A model generated the notes under the pieces. It saw only the letters and a list, made by a program, of their open reading frames with translations. It was not told the DNA's origin and did not search any database. 64,000 nt of DNA from a bacterium A37T11. GTDB lineage: Bacteria; Bacteroidota; Bacteroidia; Sphingobacteriales; Sphingobacteriaceae. Where the stretch lies: assembly GCA_900109895.1 (NCBI GenBank), contig FOBR01000023.1, positions 33,711 through 97,710 of the forward strand, given 5' to 3'. The first letter of the stretch is position 1, and the number at the start of each line of letters is the position of its first letter. Shown here one piece after another: positions 45,791-54,957 of this stretch. The position numbers and the translations under genes are program-made.

Positions 45791-47131
45791 TTACCTACTC
45801 AATACAGGCATTGTCCAATTCTCCGGAGGTAACCATCCATCCGGTTGCTTTGGAAGTGAAAAAGGGAGCGCCCACTTTTTAAAAGCAGTCAACGCACGAT
45901 TTAATTTATCAAATTCATGCCGATGTATCAAAGCCACATTTTCTTTTTCGGCAGTATCAACAGCCAGGTTAAACAGTTGACCTTTATTTAACTTCCAATC
46001 ACCTTCAACCACTGCATCTCTTCCCAAAAAAATCACCCTATTCTTTAACAATTTTCCATTTAGTGCATCCCATATATTTTCGCCATCCCCCTTCGGAATT
46101 TTTTTTGCCGCAGCCATTGCTCCAATGGTAGGCAACACATCTACGAAAGAAAACACCTGTTTATTTTTCTTTCCGCCTTCTATTTTACCTTTCCAGTATA
46201 CGACCGATGTACTTCTAACACCCCCTTCCCATTCTGTATTCTTATTACCTCTCAATGGCGAATTATTCCCTCCTGATCCTGGTGTACCACCATTGTCACT
46301 CAAAAACCATATCAAGGTATTATCTAAAATACCTGCCTTTTCAACAGCTTGAAAAATATCACCTACTGCATGGTCCATTCCAGTCACCATAGCCATATAG
46401 GTTTGCCTTGGTGAAACACCTTTAGTAGGATCAAAACCATTTTTAAGCAAATCTTCTTTTTTAGCTTCTAAAGGTGCATGTACACCATTAAAGGCTACAT
46501 ATGCGAAGAATGGTTTATTATCTTTACTAGCCTTATTAATGAATCGGATAGTCTCCTCTGCAACTAAGTCGACAGCATAGCCCGAATCCCGATTTACATC
46601 AAAATTCCGATGCCAATCAAGCTGACCATCCCGGAAATGTGTAAAATAATCAATAGCCCCATTATAATGACCATAAAACTCGGTAAAACCTCTATTAAGC
46701 GGATGATATCGGATATCTGAATGTCCCAAATGCCATTTCCCAAACGCACCTCTTTTTGTGTACCCTGCATCCGCCAGCACATTGGCTATTGTTTTTTCTG
46801 TCAACGGAAGCCCGCCAACCCTCCCAGGTCTAATAACATCATCTCTTAACCCAAAGCGGTCCGGATATTTTCCGGTCAATAAGCCTACCCGAGTAGGACT
46901 ACAAATGGATGCCACATAAAATCGGGAAAGCTCCACCCCTTGCCTAGCAAGTTTGTTCAAATTGGGAGAAATAATTTCTGGATTATGAAATCCCACATCA
47001 TTCCAACCCAAATCATCAGCTACGATGATAATGATATTTGGAGAATGTTTGTTGTTCTTATGGTTTTGGGCCATAACCATGGACATAGCCATCAAAAACA
47101 CACATATTGTACTGTTGAACTTACCTATCAT
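45791..47131 (-). CDS. S1-family sulfatase, secreted
   Basis: Formylglycine sulfatase of 446 residues, compact for the family. The signal peptide ends near MVMAQ (22). VADDLGWNDVGFHNPE lies at 37-52 and the catalytic C-S-P-T-R starts at Cys77. GKWHLGHSDIRYHP is near 125 and FLSDNGGTPGSGGNNSPLRG near 285. These features recall arylsulfatase B-like enzymes that act on N-acetylgalactosamine-4-sulfate type groups, but this is not proof of substrate. It is the last gene of the 53427 locus, 17 bp after the DUF4959-type lipoprotein gene. Confidence 0.92.
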   Translation of the reverse strand: MIGKFNSTICVFLMAMSMVMAQNHKNNKHSPNIIIIVADDLGWNDVGFHNPEIISPNLNKLARQGVELSRFYVASICSPTRVGLLTGKYPDRFGLRDDVIRPGRVGGLPLTEKTIANVLADAGYTKRGAFGKWHLGHSDIRYHPLNRGFTEFYGHYNGAIDYFTHFRDGQLDWHRNFDVNRDSGYAVDLVAEETIRFINKASKDNKPFFAYVAFNGVHAPLEAKKEDLLKNGFDPTKGVSPRQTYMAMVTGMDHAVGDIFQAVEKAGILDNTLIWFLSDNGGTPGSGGNNSPLRGNKNTEWEGGVRSTSVVYWKGKIEGGKKNKQVFSFVDVLPTIGAMAAAKKIPKGDGENIWDALNGKLLKNRVIFLGRDAVVEGDWKLNKGQLFNLAVDTAEKENVALIHRHEFDKLNRALTAFKKWALPFSLPKQPDGWLPPENWTMPVLSR

Positions 47132-47148
47132 GATTCGAATAAATTAAT

Positions 47149-48327
47149 TTAGTCTACACTTTCACTTCCAAAAAATGTTAATTCATAGATAGCTATATTG
47201 CCAGAAGCCCAAACTTCTAAAGTTTTAAATCTTAAATACCTAAATGGTGGGGTACCTACAGGAAATTCATAATCAATTCCTCTCTCAACATAGGCTACAT
47301 CTTCAGAACTATACTCGCCATCTGGGGATCCTGAGGGTTTATCCATTTCACAATCCACCAATTTTGTCCAGTGTGACCAATCACCACTTGCAACATTCGA
47401 TCCCCAAATTTCAAAAAAACGCGGTGAGTTTTTATATGCACAACACTTTTCAGAGCGTGGAAAATATTTAAAACGGCTCAAATTTGCTTTTATTCCAAGA
47501 TCAAAAGAAAAAAATTGAGGAAATCCGTGACCCATAATGGTGGCAAACAAATCGTCGGCATTCCCATTTCCTGTAATACCGTCCCAAAGATTTGAAAGCC
47601 TGGATCGAGAACTATTATTTGGCGTATTAAAATCACCATCCAAATTTAATTCCTTAAATTTATTTTTATCCAATTGTTGCTCAAAAAGTGGGGTTATCTT
47701 ATTGTATATAGTATCAGACAAATTATTAAAACGGTCACGTACAAAAACACCGAATTCGCGTTTTACACTTTCGAATCCTCTACTGGATAAGGTAGTCTCC
47801 TGAGATTTCACATAAAAGGTTTCAACTAGTTTTTGATTGCCACTCTCTTTAGTCAGCAAAACAATCCTTAGAGCAGCAGTATCGGGATTTTCCACATGCA
47901 ATAGGACGCCTCCGAATGTAGCTTTTAGTTGAATGGATTTTAACACAGAGCGATAAGGCGGTTCTCCAATTGCAACTTGAATCTTAACACCTTCTGATCG
48001 TTTCTCCCCTTCTCCAACAGCATATAATGTTACATCGTATATACCCGCTTCTGCAAACCCTTCCACTTTGAGTGAGTCGTTATACCTTGAAGATTTGGTT
48101 GTACGAATAGTACCTTTTTTTGTTTCATATTCGGCAAGAATATAAGAGGTGTAATCATCTGATACCGTATAATGAATAATAGCGCTACCTGGTAAGTTCC
48201 GGATAGAAACATTGGCAGGTGACAGAGGAACCGCTCCCGTATTTGGAGGTCTAACTTTCTCTTCAGAACAGGTTAATAAGGCCAAAGCCAACCCGAAATA
48301 ATACGAAATAAATTTATTCCGATCCAT
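47149..48327 (-). CDS. DUF4959/DUF5126/DUF5000-type surface lipoprotein
   Basis: A 392-residue lipoprotein (Cys20 in LALLTC) from the ATG at 48327; an ATG further up would overlap the susD stop. The layout fits a family common next to SusC/SusD: an N-terminal DUF4959-like fibronectin-type domain (about 35-125), a middle DUF5126-like domain (about 130-225) and a C-terminal DUF5000/discoidin-like domain (about 245-390; LWDGITGNGNADDLFAT, GIDYEFPVGTPPFRYLRFKT). Discoidin-type domains bind carbohydrate. It probably acts as an extra surface glycan-binding protein for the transporter encoded upstream. Confidence 0.82.
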   Translation of the reverse strand: MDRNKFISYYFGLALALLTCSEEKVRPPNTGAVPLSPANVSIRNLPGSAIIHYTVSDDYTSYILAEYETKKGTIRTTKSSRYNDSLKVEGFAEAGIYDVTLYAVGEGEKRSEGVKIQVAIGEPPYRSVLKSIQLKATFGGVLLHVENPDTAALRIVLLTKESGNQKLVETFYVKSQETTLSSRGFESVKREFGVFVRDRFNNLSDTIYNKITPLFEQQLDKNKFKELNLDGDFNTPNNSSRSRLSNLWDGITGNGNADDLFATIMGHGFPQFFSFDLGIKANLSRFKYFPRSEKCCAYKNSPRFFEIWGSNVASGDWSHWTKLVDCEMDKPSGSPDGEYSSEDVAYVERGIDYEFPVGTPPFRYLRFKTLEVWASGNIAIYELTFFGSESVD

Positions 48328-48362
48328 TTTTTTATAATAATAAAAATTCTTTAAACTTAAAT

Positions 48363-50246
48363 CTACCATCCTGTATTTTGCACCAAATTACGATTAATAA
48401 TAGTATTATTCTCTTTTATAGGCCACAGATACTCCTTCTTATCGAATGTCTGATTATATAAAACCATTGGCTTATAATAATCTCCTATTTCTCCTTTTTG
48501 TACGTTCCAACCCACGATATCCTGATTCAATGCAAGCTCTGCTTCCTTCCACCTACGTAAATCCCAAAAACGATTTCCTTCAAACAAAAGTTCAATTAAC
48601 CTTTCCCTATGAATTATTGATCTAAGGCCATCTTTGTTGGTATACTTATTAGGATTAGAAGAATAATTTGACCACGCAGACTCGATCGAAAGAAGACCGG
48701 CCCTTGTACGGACTTTGTTTAAGTAATCCAGTGCCTGATCATTTGGCCCATAATATTCATTAGAAGCTTCTGCATATAATAAATATAAATCTGCAAGGCG
48801 AATAACTGGCCAAGGATACCATTGGGTTACGTATGTAGAAGCTTCTACTAAGTTATCATAGCTAATCACTTTTTTCGGCCAATATCCTGTTACATTGTAA
48901 TTGGAAGAAAAAATACCAGTGTACTGACCATTTCTCGCTTCTAAATGCCAAGTGGTATTATCATCATAGCTTCCTTGCCCGTACCAAATACCCCCATCAA
49001 AACCAAGGTCAGCATAAAAACGATTTTCACGGTCGAAATTTTGCACCGCTGTGGTATATCCATTGGCTATATTAAAGCGGTCATCGTTAGATGCTTTTTT
49101 GACTTTAAACCGGTTAGAATAATCCCATGTATTATCTTCATCAATAGGAACGCCATGCTGGGTATAGAATAAGTCGACAACTTTAAATGGAACGCCGTAC
49201 TTACCATTCTGACTATCATTATTTTTATTTGGATCCCAACTTCTTGGTGATAAAGAGCCCTGATTCAATATGCTGTTTGGATCGGCCCAGATAACTTCTT
49301 CATTCCAACGATCGGTTACTACGTTGCGGATGCTCATTTGTATTCGGGTAGTATCAGAAATTCCTTCCTGCAAACTACCAGGTTTATATTCATATAATTT
49401 AAATTTAGTAGCATGAGCAAACTCTATAGCTTCACTAACGGCAGTCAAAGCCCTCAACCACTTTTCTTTATTAACAGTTTGATTGATTAATTGAGTACCA
49501 TCTAAATTTTTCAGATTCGCATAATCGTTATTGCCATTAAACAGCGGACTTGCCGCCCAAACAAGTATATATGACTTTACAGCGAGATCTATAGTCCGGG
49601 TAATTCGGCCAAGTTCTGTCGATTCATTAGTAATGACATCCGGAAGTGTACTATTTGCCTCCTCCAAAAGTCCCACAACATAATTTATACACGTATCAAG
49701 CGGCGACCTGGATTGCCGCACCTCGTCTATGCCCGCATCAAGGTCAAGATTCTTATCCAAAATCACAATTGGTCCATACATTCTAATTAGCCAAAAATGA
49801 TAATAGGCTTTAAGAAACTTAACTTCACCTATCCACCTTTGTCTTTCATCTTCATTAATATCCGGAACATTACCAATATTATCTAAAAAAATATTACAAT
49901 CGCGAATCGCTTTGTACATAGAAATAGCAGAATTACTTCCATCCCAATAGTTTATTAGCGGATCGGAAACACTTTGCTCTCCACGTGCAATTTTCCATGC
50001 CACCTGCACATTTACACCATAATTACCCCAAAATTCATCGCCTGACAGGATAGCAGGATTTACGTCTGCATTATTATCTATACTTGCAAAATTGGGTAGC
50101 CATGAATAACAGGTAAACAAAAACTTTTCGGCCGTATTACGCATGGTGAATGCATTATCAAGCGTTGCAACATTATCAGGAACTACATCCAAATAACTGC
50201 ATGAACCCAATGCAATAAAAGACGCAAAAAATAAAAACTTTTTCAT
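48363..50246 (-). CDS. SusD/RagB-family outer-membrane lipoprotein
   Basis: Ligand-binding partner of the SusC at 50257, 627 residues from the ATG at 50246; the longer open frame overlaps the susC stop and lacks a proper start to the signal. The lipobox Cys is residue 16 (LGSC), followed by SYLDVVPDN. Family features: EVKFLKAYYHFWLIRMYGPIV near residue 165 and LIELLFEGNRFWDLRRWKEAE near the C-terminus, ending VQNTGW. It is longer than the other SusD proteins here, typical of a subgroup with big surface loops. Ligand unknown. Confidence 0.93.
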   Translation of the reverse strand: MKKFLFFASFIALGSCSYLDVVPDNVATLDNAFTMRNTAEKFLFTCYSWLPNFASIDNNADVNPAILSGDEFWGNYGVNVQVAWKIARGEQSVSDPLINYWDGSNSAISMYKAIRDCNIFLDNIGNVPDINEDERQRWIGEVKFLKAYYHFWLIRMYGPIVILDKNLDLDAGIDEVRQSRSPLDTCINYVVGLLEEANSTLPDVITNESTELGRITRTIDLAVKSYILVWAASPLFNGNNDYANLKNLDGTQLINQTVNKEKWLRALTAVSEAIEFAHATKFKLYEYKPGSLQEGISDTTRIQMSIRNVVTDRWNEEVIWADPNSILNQGSLSPRSWDPNKNNDSQNGKYGVPFKVVDLFYTQHGVPIDEDNTWDYSNRFKVKKASNDDRFNIANGYTTAVQNFDRENRFYADLGFDGGIWYGQGSYDDNTTWHLEARNGQYTGIFSSNYNVTGYWPKKVISYDNLVEASTYVTQWYPWPVIRLADLYLLYAEASNEYYGPNDQALDYLNKVRTRAGLLSIESAWSNYSSNPNKYTNKDGLRSIIHRERLIELLFEGNRFWDLRRWKEAELALNQDIVGWNVQKGEIGDYYKPMVLYNQTFDKKEYLWPIKENNTIINRNLVQNTGW

Positions 50247-50256
50247 GTATGTATAT

Positions 50257-53200
50257 TTAAAAAGTTGCCTGTATACCAATATTAAACACCCGTTGAACCG
50301 GATACCCCAGCCCATTTCCTGCCATTTCTACATCCCATAGTTTAAATTTACTCCAAGTAACTAAATTTGTTGCATTCGAATAGATACGTAGTTTTTCAAT
50401 GTAGGCTTTTTTAGATGTTTGCTCCGGAAGGGTATATCCAAGTTCCACTTGTTTGAGTCGCAAAAAAGATCCATCACGCATGAACCATGAACTTGTTTGC
50501 TCATTATTAGAAATGTGAGTGGTACTAAGACGGGGCCAAAGTGCATAAATATTTTGATTATCTTCGGACCAATGATCGTCGGCATATGCCTTAAGTAATT
50601 GATTTTGTAATTGTGAACCTCCTGGGAATGACTCACCACTATACGTAAAGGAGGCAAAAGGACTCGTAGCAGTCGCATTAATCCAAAAAGACTCTTTGGC
50701 AAGACCTTGGAAAAAAGCAGAAACATCCAGCTTTTTAAACCCAAATGAAAAACCAAATCCATAATTAACTTCAGGAGTAACGGGATCTCCTAAAGGGACT
50801 TTATCTAATTCGGTAATCTTTCCATCACTATTCATATCTTTATATTTTAAATCACCTCCTTTAACTGATCCATAAGTTTGCAAAGCAGAATTTTCCACCT
50901 CTGCATCGTCTACAAAAAGTCGTTCAGCAACAAATCCCCATTGTTGTGAAAGAGATTGTCCAATATGTGTTAACCAAGTCTCATCATATTCTGGCTCTTC
51001 ATAGATCTCATATTTACTTGTTGCAAATGTAAAGTTACCCCGGGATTGAAACCAGACGTCTGGCGACAGGTTGGTCGAATAATCTATCGACAAATCTACT
51101 CCCTTATTACTTGCCTCTCCAATATTAGCATATACAGTGGAAGATAATCCCACCGTAGAAGGTATATTGGCCCTATTCATTAGTATATCTGAGCGACGTT
51201 CTTGGAAAAAGTCAGCATTTAATTGTAGCTTGTTAAACAATCCCAATTCTAAAGCTATATTTGCTTTTTTTGACCGTTCCCATGAAATATTGGGATTTGA
51301 ATACCTCGAAATTGATACTCCTGTTTTGGAATAACCTCTATCTGTTCCAAATACCGCAGATCTGTTACCATCATTCATATTAACATTTGATAGGTAAAAG
51401 AAACGGGTAGAAGCATCACCTATGTCATCGTTTCCAACTAGGCCATAAGTTGCCCTGATACGAAGATTACTTACTGCATTTTTAAGCGGTACCCAAAACT
51501 TCTCGTTTGAAACACTCCAAGCAAGTCCAACTGAAGGAAAAAAACCGAAACGCTTATCTTCATAAAATCTCTCTGAACCATTGTATCCGAAATTAAATTC
51601 ACCAAAATACCTTGAATCATAGGCATACGTAAAGCGGCCAGAAAGACCTAAATTACGATATGGAAGGGATTGTTGAAGATCACCCGCATTACCAGTAAGC
51701 CGATTTCTCAAAATTCCTACCAACAAACCACTAAATGTATGCTTTTTTTGAAAAGTATGATTATAATTAACTGCCGATTCCATGTAAGTTATTGACTGAA
51801 CAGTTTTTTGTCCTTCGCTATAATTTAAATATTCTGTTCCCTTTTCTTCATTCAGCAAGGATAAATTATATTCACCATCCTCGTTCAAGCCATTTACTGA
51901 ATAATAAAAAGGAGAATAATTGCGCTGAATATCAAAATATGAATTCCTACTAGTATTGAACAAAGCCCTAAAAGACAAACCATCTGTAACCATATTCAGA
52001 TTTTGCTTAAATTCAAACTGAGCCAGAATATTTGATCGAGAGTATTCCTTATATCCTTTAACCAGATCAGCATAGGGATTTAAATAATTACCTTCCCCAT
52101 AGTTACCAAACAAGATATGTTTTACAAAACGCGTATTTTCCTGCACCGGAAAATAAGGAGCAAATAATACTGGATTGGTTCTAACTATATCATGGTAAAC
52201 CTTTGTCCCACCATTTATAGGGCCACTATAATCATCAAATGAACCATGTAATCTAATGGATAATTCTGTTGTATTGGAAAGATTGATATTAATATTGCTA
52301 CGCAACGAATAGCTTTTCAAATCAATATTGTTATTAAAATTACTAGCCTTAGGAACTTTTAAAATTCCATTATCCTGGTTAAGAGCACCCGACACAAAAT
52401 AACGTGCTACTACACCCCCACCACTTACATTCAAATTTACTCGCTGATTAACAGCATAATCTTTTATCAACGCTTCCAACCAATCAGTCTTCGGGTATAA
52501 ATAAGGATCAGCACCTGATATAGTCTGGTCTATCTTATTATCAGAATACGGCAAAGCGCCCAATGGATCACGTGTCAATACTGCCTCATTGTTTAAATTC
52601 ATATACCTTATAGGATCAGCGAGTTCTACATTTTTAGTCGCTGTAGAAACCGAATTTTCCAATCGTAGAGAAATCGAAGCCTTTCCTTCCTTGCCTTCCT
52701 TAGTAGTAACTAGGATAACCCCATTGGCACCCCTGGCTCCATAAATAGCCGTAGCAGTGGCATCTTTCATAATTGAAAAACTGGCAATATCGTCTACCTG
52801 CAAACGGGCAAAATCAGTCGTGGTCACTTCCACGTTATCCACCAGAATAAGCGGATCTACTTTATAGCCAAACGTAGTTACACCCCTGATAAAGAAATTA
52901 GCATTGTCTGCACCTGGTTCACCACTCCGCTGATAAGCGATTACCCCAGCTATCCTACCTGCCAGAGCTGTAGTTAAATTGCTGGAGGGGACCTTCAAAT
53001 CTTCAGGCTTAACCGACACAACCGACCCCACCATATCAGTCCGCTTTTGTTTACCATAGCCAACCACCACGACATCCTCCAATGCATTATCCAGCGAAAG
53101 ACGGATATTCAATGGACTTCCATTCGCTCTCACCTCACGCGTCTTATAACCCACATAACTAACAATGAGTGTATAAGGAAACTTTTGGCCAGTTACAAAA

Positions 53201-53427
53201 TGGTAATTTCCATCCACATCAGTTTTCACCAAATGGGTAACACCTTCAATCTGTACTGTAGCTCCAACCAAAGGCTCGTTAGTCGCCGAATCGGTTACTT
53301 TACCAGTTAAGGTAGAATTTATTAGAGGTTGCGTCACCTGTGCCGTCACGCAGTTGACATCCAAAAAAATCACAAAAGAACCCAACAAAACGGTCAAAAA
53401 GCGGAATAAAAAGTTTACATCATGCAT
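50257..53427 (-). CDS. SusC/RagA-family TonB-dependent transporter without STN domain
   Basis: Outer-membrane importer of 1056 residues. Signal peptide about 1-30 (ending CVTAQ), CarboxypepD_reg-like repeat (about 41-113), DVVVVGYGKQKR plug entry (about 119), plug with IMKDATATAIYGARGANG, then the barrel. No STN domain. Closely related in its N-terminal part to the SusC proteins at 42330 and 60186 (GATVQIEGVTH, VTGQKFPYTLIVSYVGYKT). It heads a short locus with susD, a DUF4959-type lipoprotein and one sulfatase. Confidence 0.94.
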   Translation of the reverse strand: MHDVNFLFRFLTVLLGSFVIFLDVNCVTAQVTQPLINSTLTGKVTDSATNEPLVGATVQIEGVTHLVKTDVDGNYHFVTGQKFPYTLIVSYVGYKTREVRANGSPLNIRLSLDNALEDVVVVGYGKQKRTDMVGSVVSVKPEDLKVPSSNLTTALAGRIAGVIAYQRSGEPGADNANFFIRGVTTFGYKVDPLILVDNVEVTTTDFARLQVDDIASFSIMKDATATAIYGARGANGVILVTTKEGKEGKASISLRLENSVSTATKNVELADPIRYMNLNNEAVLTRDPLGALPYSDNKIDQTISGADPYLYPKTDWLEALIKDYAVNQRVNLNVSGGGVVARYFVSGALNQDNGILKVPKASNFNNNIDLKSYSLRSNININLSNTTELSIRLHGSFDDYSGPINGGTKVYHDIVRTNPVLFAPYFPVQENTRFVKHILFGNYGEGNYLNPYADLVKGYKEYSRSNILAQFEFKQNLNMVTDGLSFRALFNTSRNSYFDIQRNYSPFYYSVNGLNEDGEYNLSLLNEEKGTEYLNYSEGQKTVQSITYMESAVNYNHTFQKKHTFSGLLVGILRNRLTGNAGDLQQSLPYRNLGLSGRFTYAYDSRYFGEFNFGYNGSERFYEDKRFGFFPSVGLAWSVSNEKFWVPLKNAVSNLRIRATYGLVGNDDIGDASTRFFYLSNVNMNDGNRSAVFGTDRGYSKTGVSISRYSNPNISWERSKKANIALELGLFNKLQLNADFFQERRSDILMNRANIPSTVGLSSTVYANIGEASNKGVDLSIDYSTNLSPDVWFQSRGNFTFATSKYEIYEEPEYDETWLTHIGQSLSQQWGFVAERLFVDDAEVENSALQTYGSVKGGDLKYKDMNSDGKITELDKVPLGDPVTPEVNYGFGFSFGFKKLDVSAFFQGLAKESFWINATATSPFASFTYSGESFPGGSQLQNQLLKAYADDHWSEDNQNIYALWPRLSTTHISNNEQTSSWFMRDGSFLRLKQVELGYTLPEQTSKKAYIEKLRIYSNATNLVTWSKFKLWDVEMAGNGLGYPVQRVFNIGIQATF

Positions 53428-53486
53428 AATATTTTAATTATATGCCAATTAATTAATAAAAATATAGGAAGCAACCCTACCTATGT

Positions 53487-53500
53487 CTAGGACAACAACT
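53487..53500 (-). promoter_or_regulatory. GTTGTTGTC-like motif upstream of susC
   Basis: Coding strand GCAGTTGTTGTCCTAG lies about 60-73 bp before the ATG. It is a shorter version of the GTTGTTGTTGAC motif ahead of the susC genes at 45455 and 63326. Confidence 0.3.
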
Positions 53501-53602
53501 GCAAAACGTACTTTTAGCGTGCAAAAACAACACGAATAAAAATAGGGAATTAATGGAGGGAATTTCACATTATTGTAAAATCCAGAATCCCAATTATTAA
53601 TT

Positions 53603-53642
53603 TTATCTATCTTTTTAATAGTATTTTAATTAAGGCAAAGTA
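53603..53642 (-). promoter_or_regulatory. Shared susC upstream block (copy 2)
   Basis: Coding strand: TACTTTG, about 26 bp including ACTATTAAA, then ATAGATAA, located about 176-215 bp before susC. It matches copy 1 and copy 3 in order and spacing. Possibly a promoter plus adjoining regulator site. Confidence 0.5.
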
Positions 53643-53667
53643 ATTAAATAGTTACAACATAAAGTAG

Positions 53668-53701
53668 GAATAAATTATGCACATTTAAGCATAATTTATT
53701 C
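53668..53701. repeat. Perfect 13-bp inverted repeat (GAATAAATTATGC)
   Basis: GAATAAATTATGC (53668-53680), an 8-bp loop, then GCATAATTTATTC (53689-53701). It lies 49 bp after the hydroxylase stop and about 240-275 bp before susC, just upstream of the shared block. Without a U-tract it may be a dimeric-regulator operator or a weak terminator. Confidence 0.6.
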
Positions 53702-53749
53702 ACCGTTTGAACTAACTATATTATATTAAACCTATTCAGCCTAAAATTA

Positions 53750-54625
53750 TTATGATTTAATATCTTCTCTCACCACCGGACCATTTTTAGCCAGCTCACT
53801 TCCCTCCTTTTTAGACTTAAAGATGGGCCAAAGCAGTTGGGCATACCATTCATCGCCTTCATAATGAGATATACCATATTCTTTTGGATACTTACGGCTA
53901 ATATGCGCTGTCCCAAAAATAACATCCCAAAGGAAAAACATATTACCAAAATTCCCTTTGTAAAAGCCTATACCATCATCCGTAGAAGCCGCGTGATGCG
54001 CATGGTGCGTAGCAGGAGTAGAAATAACACGTTCAACAACCCAGGCAATCGGATGTAAAAGTTTATACTTATAAAGAGGTTTGTCCCAAGGAATACTGGA
54101 GTGTGCAAAGGTGGTGATAATGCTTTTCAGCCCCCTCACAAAAAGTGCAGGATAACCTAAGCCTAAATAAACCAAAATGGTTGTTAAGTAAATTTGTGAA
54201 AAAAATATGGTGTATATGATATTTTGGCGACTGGCCATAGCCATGCCCATGTATGGGGCCGAATGGTGCGTACGGTGGAAGCGCCACAGCCAGGGTATTT
54301 CATGGTGCAACCGATGGTACCAATATTGAGTCAGGTCGTCTGCGATAGCAATGATAAGAATGCCCCAAAAAAATGGCACCCATGCAAACACATTTTTTAA
54401 ATTGGGTATCACCGCGGGCAGAAATTTCAAACCGAAATATCCAATAATTGGTCCTAGGACCACAAATCCCCCCAAATAACAAAACAGATCCAGTAATCGC
54501 TCATTTTTATTCCAACGTTTATCGTAAAGACCCAACGAAAATTCCAATAGGCCCAGTGCCAATAACAATGCCGGGAAACCCCAGGTATTGAGATGCTGAA
54601 AAACATTTTCAATTATCTTTAACAT
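53750..54625 (-). CDS. Fatty acid hydroxylase / sterol desaturase family membrane protein
   Basis: Integral membrane di-iron oxygenase of 291 residues with about four hydrophobic segments. Histidine clusters of the family are present: H104-x3-HH (YWYHRLHHE), H117-xx-HH (FHRTHH) and THHAHHAAS near residue 205, which bind two irons. Family members hydroxylate or desaturate lipids, sterols or carotenoids, or cleave ether lipids. It is the last gene of the 63326 locus, directly after two small membrane protein genes and two arylsulfatases, an unusual place for this family. It may modify a lipid-like part of the imported sulfated compound, or have an unrelated membrane role. Confidence 0.88.
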   Translation of the reverse strand: MLKIIENVFQHLNTWGFPALLLALGLLEFSLGLYDKRWNKNERLLDLFCYLGGFVVLGPIIGYFGLKFLPAVIPNLKNVFAWVPFFWGILIIAIADDLTQYWYHRLHHEIPWLWRFHRTHHSAPYMGMAMASRQNIIYTIFFSQIYLTTILVYLGLGYPALFVRGLKSIITTFAHSSIPWDKPLYKYKLLHPIAWVVERVISTPATHHAHHAASTDDGIGFYKGNFGNMFFLWDVIFGTAHISRKYPKEYGISHYEGDEWYAQLLWPIFKSKKEGSELAKNGPVVREDIKS

Positions 54626-54631
54626 ATTCTT

Positions 54632-54802
54632 TTATTTTTGACTTTTAATAATCTTCTCTACGTTATTTTTTGTATGCTTCCAAGGACGTTTTCCGCTGAT
54701 CAGAAAACTTAAAAACATGAGCATCACAGGCATTGCATAAATCAAAAGACTCAAGAAAATATTCCTGACAATCCGCCTGCGCACCTTATCTTCTATTTCC
54801 AT
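54632..54802 (-). CDS. Small membrane protein, 56 residues
   Basis: A short gene starting MEIEDKVRRR, with a basic N-terminus, one long hydrophobic segment (about 15-36, LSLLIYAMPVMLMFLSFLI) and a basic C-terminal tail ending IIKSQK. It fits exactly between its neighbours: 20 bp after the 38-residue gene and 6 bp before the hydroxylase. The spacing, sensible start and positive-inside pattern support a real gene. I do not recognise a family; it may be a helper subunit of the hydroxylase. Confidence 0.65.
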   Translation of the reverse strand: MEIEDKVRRRIVRNIFLSLLIYAMPVMLMFLSFLISGKRPWKHTKNNVEKIIKSQK

Positions 54803-54822
54803 ATGCTTGTTAAATTATCGTA

Positions 54823-54939
54823 TTATAGAATTATTTGGATAAGCCACAACCCTCCCACCAGAATAATTAACGGTACCAGCCCTACCACCATACCCACCAC
54901 TATTTTTTTTGCCAATAATATAAAATCATTTCCCGCCAT
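54823..54939 (-). CDS. Small membrane protein, 38 residues
   Basis: A very short gene starting MAGNDFILLAKK, followed by one hydrophobic segment from residue 13 to the end (VVGLVPLIILVGGLWLIQII). It begins 18 bp after the arylsulfatase stop and ends 20 bp before the next small gene. Such single-helix proteins often accompany membrane enzymes. No family recognised. Confidence 0.6.
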   Translation of the reverse strand: MAGNDFILLAKKIVVGMVVGLVPLIILVGGLWLIQIIL

Positions 54940-54957
54940 CTTACTTTTAGTTAAATG

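Larger units (their letters stand above)
53428..53749. other. 322-bp susC leader/intergenic region
   Basis: AT-rich region between the hydroxylase stop and the susC start. It contains a shared upstream block (53603-53642), a TTG repeat near 53490 and a perfect 13-bp inverted repeat (53668-53701). No gene was seen. Confidence 0.6.
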
